From Nostoc sp. MG11 (GTDB lineage Bacteria; Cyanobacteriota; Cyanobacteriia; Cyanobacteriales; Nostocaceae), in NCBI RefSeq assembly GCF_014904695.1, contig NZ_JACXXN010000041.1, positions 1 through 44,462 of the forward strand: 44,462 nucleotides of DNA, read 5' to 3'. Below the pieces are notes generated by a model that made no database searches, was not told the origin of the DNA, and saw only the letters and a list, made by a program, of their open reading frames with translations. Both the position numbers and the translations under genes were made by a program. Positions 41,501 to 44,462 of this stretch are shown piece by piece. Each line of letters begins with the position of its first letter. The stretch's first letter is position 1.

Positions 41501-44229
41501 AGAGCGTAGGCAACAAGAATAAAAAGTTAAGTCCGTTTGAAGATGCGTTAGACTTGACGACGCTTGTCAGGCTGAAAAAATCAGGTTACGTAATTGGAGC
41601 TTATTTACTTAGCAAAAAACAAGTTGGCGACACCAACAACACTTTACAGTTAGTTTTTGGCTACACTTGCACAGGAATTCATCCCTCATTTAATTCCTCT
41701 AAGCAAGTAGAAGCGATTGCTGAAGCTTTTGAAAATGGTTGCAAGGAAATATCAATTGGTGAAAGAGTTACTTTCCGCTGGAGTTCATTTTGTAGTGATA
41801 GTGACATTGAAGAACGTCACCAGCAGCGTCTAGCCAGTCCAGTTTCTGATGAAAGTGAGTTTTTAGATTATGCTCAACTAGCCAGAACTCAAGAGTTAAT
41901 TCGCAATAAACAACGCAAGACTATTACCTTAAATATTTATACTACTTTTACTGTTAAGCCTGGAGGAACTGAGCCAGGTGATCCTATAGATAGGGCTATT
42001 ACTAAACTCTCTAACTTTCTTCAGCGCAAGTTTACCCCGACAGGTGCGAGTGAGCTTACTAATAAGGTACTAACACAGATTTTAGAGAAAGCAATTAACG
42101 CTTCTTTGAGGTATCAACAAATATTATCTAGTATGAAACTGCATCCCTTGCCAAAGAATGAGAAGCAACTTTGGAAAGAATTATCTAATCATATTAGTTC
42201 AACACCGACCAAGGTTCCCCACACTTTAATTTTTGATGAGCAAGGATTAAGGGAAGAGTTTAATGAGTCTTTTACCTACTCTAGTAGATATATTGATCAA
42301 ACTCATGCCGTTTCTGTTCTACTGAACAATGGTGTTCCTTATGCAGATCGCAAGTGGGTATGCCTACTGACTCGCGATGGTAGTAAGAAATATGTTGGTG
42401 TGATGACACTTGCTCAAAAGCCGGAAATCTTCCAGTCTGTTAGAGATCAAATCTGCTTTTTGTGGAACGTTTTTTCTCGTGACGTTATTCACGATATCGA
42501 AGTAATTACAGAAATTAGTCCGGCTGATCCAAAGATAGTCAGAGTTGCCCAGCAACTAATTACTAAGCGATCGCACAACACCGCTCGCTCCAACAGTAAA
42601 ACCATTGACGTGCTGTCACAAATTAATGTTGAGCGCTCTGTAGATGCTCAAAAGCAACTTTATACAGGTGACGTTCCAGAACATTTAGCGCTGATTATAC
42701 TAGTTTACCGTGATAGCCCTGAAGAAATTGATGAAGCTTGCAGGTTAATCTCTGGTTACATTAACCAGCCCACTGAATTATCACGTGAAACCCAATACAG
42801 TTGGTTGATCTGGCTAGAAACTTTGTTATTAAAGCAAAAACCACAACTGACTAGTCCATACAATCGTCGTACAACTTTTTTCACTAGCGAGATTATTGCA
42901 ATGGCTAATATTGTTCAAAGTGCTACAGCCGATGGTCAAGGGTTTGAGTTAATTGCTGATGAAGGACACTCTCCAGTAAATATTGATTTCTCAAAAACTA
43001 AAAACCTAATGGTTATTGGTACGACTGGCAGTGGAAAATCAGTTTTAGTTGCTTCCATAATTGCAGAGTGTTTAGGCTTGGCGATGTCCGTCACGATGAT
43101 TGACTTGCCCAATGATGATGGCTCAGGAACTTTTGGAGATTTTACACCCTACTATGGAGGTTTTTACTTTGATATTTCTAAACAATCTAATAATCTTGTT
43201 CAGCCTTTAGACTTATCAAAACTTCCTGAAGAACAAAGGGAAGATCGCGTTAAAGCCCATCGCAGTGACGTCAATTTGATACTTTTGCAGCTAGTGTTAG
43301 GGTCGCAACAGTTTGACGGTTTTCTTGCTCAAACTATTGAGTCTCTAATCCCTCTTGGCACAAAAGCTTTCTACGAAGATTCTGACATTCAACGTCGGTT
43401 TACAGAAGCAAGGGAAGATAGACTGGGTTCTACTGCTTGGGCTAACACACCAACGCTGGTAGATATGGAAAAGTTTTTTGTCCCAGAGCGCATTGATTTA
43501 GGATATGAAGACGAAAATATAGATCAAGCGCTCAAGTATATTCGCTTGCGACTCCAGTACTGGAAAGCTAGCTCAATTGGTGATGCCATTTGCAAGCCCT
43601 CTACTTTTGAAACTGATTCAAAACTTATCACCTTTGCTCTAACTAATTTGCAATCGAATAAGGAATCTGAGGTGTTTGCAATGTCTGCATACATCGCAGC
43701 TTCCAGGCAGTCCTTATCCTGTCCGAACAGTGTTTTCTTCATGGATGAAGCAAGCGTACTATTGCGGTTCCCCGCATTCTCTCGCTTAGTCGGTCGCAAG
43801 TGTGCTACCGCTCGGAAGTCTGGATGTCGTATTATTTTAGCGGCTCAAGATGTAATTTCCATAGCTAAATCAGAGGCAGGGGAGCAAATATTACAAAATA
43901 TGCCCTTGAGGTTGATAGGCAAAATAGTTTCTGGTGCAGCTAACAGCTTTCATGAACACCTGGGTATTCCAACTGAAATCATTGAAGAAAATGAAACTTT
44001 TGTACCAGATATCCAACAGCTATATACTCTTTGGCTATTTGATTACAACAAAACTTACATCAAGTGTCGCTACTATCCTTCATATCCTTTACTCGCTTTA
44101 GTTGTTAATAGCCGGGAGGAACAAGCCGCACGAGATCGCTTTAAGTTGCAGTATCCCGATAAGTTTGATTGGCTGTTAGAGTTTTCTAAACATTATGTCT
44201 CATCTATAAAACAGGGTAAACCACTATGA
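41494..44229 (+). CDS. VirB4/TraC-like conjugation ATPase
   Basis: The 911-aa product has an N-terminal domain of about 480 residues without known catalytic motifs. The RecA-like ATPase has Walker A GTTGSGKS at 509-516 (K515) and Walker B VFFMDE at 747-752 (D751, E752). SGCRIILAAQDV after it fits the sensor strand of VirB4/TraC proteins. VirB4 ATPases power pilus assembly and substrate transfer at the inner membrane. Length is in the usual range. HIP1 lies at about 42569. The stop overlaps a small membrane gene. Confidence 0.85.
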   Translation: MVKSVGNKNKKLSPFEDALDLTTLVRLKKSGYVIGAYLLSKKQVGDTNNTLQLVFGYTCTGIHPSFNSSKQVEAIAEAFENGCKEISIGERVTFRWSSFCSDSDIEERHQQRLASPVSDESEFLDYAQLARTQELIRNKQRKTITLNIYTTFTVKPGGTEPGDPIDRAITKLSNFLQRKFTPTGASELTNKVLTQILEKAINASLRYQQILSSMKLHPLPKNEKQLWKELSNHISSTPTKVPHTLIFDEQGLREEFNESFTYSSRYIDQTHAVSVLLNNGVPYADRKWVCLLTRDGSKKYVGVMTLAQKPEIFQSVRDQICFLWNVFSRDVIHDIEVITEISPADPKIVRVAQQLITKRSHNTARSNSKTIDVLSQINVERSVDAQKQLYTGDVPEHLALIILVYRDSPEEIDEACRLISGYINQPTELSRETQYSWLIWLETLLLKQKPQLTSPYNRRTTFFTSEIIAMANIVQSATADGQGFELIADEGHSPVNIDFSKTKNLMVIGTTGSGKSVLVASIIAECLGLAMSVTMIDLPNDDGSGTFGDFTPYYGGFYFDISKQSNNLVQPLDLSKLPEEQREDRVKAHRSDVNLILLQLVLGSQQFDGFLAQTIESLIPLGTKAFYEDSDIQRRFTEAREDRLGSTAWANTPTLVDMEKFFVPERIDLGYEDENIDQALKYIRLRLQYWKASSIGDAICKPSTFETDSKLITFALTNLQSNKESEVFAMSAYIAASRQSLSCPNSVFFMDEASVLLRFPAFSRLVGRKCATARKSGCRIILAAQDVISIAKSEAGEQILQNMPLRLIGKIVSGAANSFHEHLGIPTEIIEENETFVPDIQQLYTLWLFDYNKTYIKCRYYPSYPLLALVVNSREEQAARDRFKLQYPDKFDWLLEFSKHYVSSIKQGKPL

Positions 44230-44372
44230 TATTTAAACGTCTTTCACGTTTGGAAGTTATTTTATTGAGTTTAATTTCTTGCTTCGTGATTGCTGGTATA
44301 TTTCATTTATACAGCCAATATACAGAGAAATCAGCGAAAAAGAAACAAGCTGACTTTGTAGATTTAACGTAA
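44226..44372 (+). CDS. 48-aa single-helix membrane peptide
   Basis: The ATG lies in an ATGA overlap with the VirB4-like stop, so translation is coupled. Residues 10-29 are a hydrophobic helix (VILLSLISCFVIAGIFHLYS) after a basic start, then a Lys-rich cytoplasmic-like tail. It may be a small component of the secretion channel. No family recognised. Confidence 0.6.
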   Translation: MIFKRLSRLEVILLSLISCFVIAGIFHLYSQYTEKSAKKKQADFVDLT

Positions 44373-44427
44373 GGATTCAGGTGGCAGAGTATTGACAAGA
44401 GGACACTTCAGGGGGAGTATCACAAAT

Positions 44428-44462
44428 ATGAACCAAAACCTGCCTCAAGATATAGACCGAGA
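44428..44462 (+). CDS. Start of the next gene, cut by the window edge
   Basis: GGGGGAG at 44411-44417 precedes an ATG at 44428, and the frame (MNQNLPQDIDR) stays open to the window end. Too short to identify, but it probably belongs to the transfer operon. Confidence 0.45.
   Translation, partial: MNQNLPQDIDR

Overview
The window looks like part of a large, probably conjugative plasmid of a filamentous, Nostocales-type cyanobacterium. Three things point there. HIP1 octamers (GCGATCGC) are frequent outside 15.4-27.4 kb. Short repeats typical of these genomes are present (AATTGCGAATT runs and the family containing TCTCTACGAGACGCTGCGCG). The gene content is cyanobacterial: a CyRepA1-type replication protein, a group 2 sigma factor, a TPR-CHAT protein, a TpsA exoprotein and a kinase/NB-ARC pair. 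The window is circular-plasmid-like backbone interrupted by accessory blocks. All functions are inferred from sequence motifs read by eye.

0-8.9 kb: a dense plus-strand series of small genes, many membrane proteins or coiled coils, ending in an FtsK/VirD4-like ATPase (5586-7094), an HNH-type zinc protein and a Bro-N antirepressor-like protein. Two leftward modules interrupt it: a DUF5674 gene pair (1446-2149), and a ribbon-helix-helix gene plus a 149-aa gene that reads toward a strong terminator and an iteron-like repeat field (2781-3060).

8.9-14.8 kb: sparse genes. Three diverged copies of a roughly 170-190 nt non-coding element with a covarying hairpin lie here. The genes are a Cys-module protein, a REC-GGDEF diguanylate cyclase, a PhyH-like dioxygenase, an orphan double-glycine RiPP/bacteriocin precursor and a 50-aa CxxC zinc protein.

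14.8-27.8 kb: a HIP1-free block. It holds a decayed TpsB transporter, a GT1 glycosyltransferase, an intact TpsA exoprotein overlapping an exported TPR-CHAT protease, a secreted 329-aa protein, a zinc-ribbon Ser/Thr kinase with TPRs, and a short NB-ARC STAND protein with its 103-aa partner. It reads as a surface/secretion and signalling (possibly conflict) island.

27.8-39.8 kb: replication and maintenance. A palindrome cluster precedes a three-gene rep operon whose large replication protein carries three in-frame insertions of non-coding-type repeats. Two convergent tyrosine recombinases, several small plasmid genes, an 11-bp repeat site and a sigma factor follow.

39.9-44.5 kb: small RHH regulator genes, then a VirB2-like pilin, VirB3-like protein, VirB4-like ATPase, a coupled 48-aa membrane peptide and a gene cut by the window edge. 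Together with the FtsK/VirD4-like ATPase this indicates a type IV secretion/conjugation apparatus extending beyond the window.
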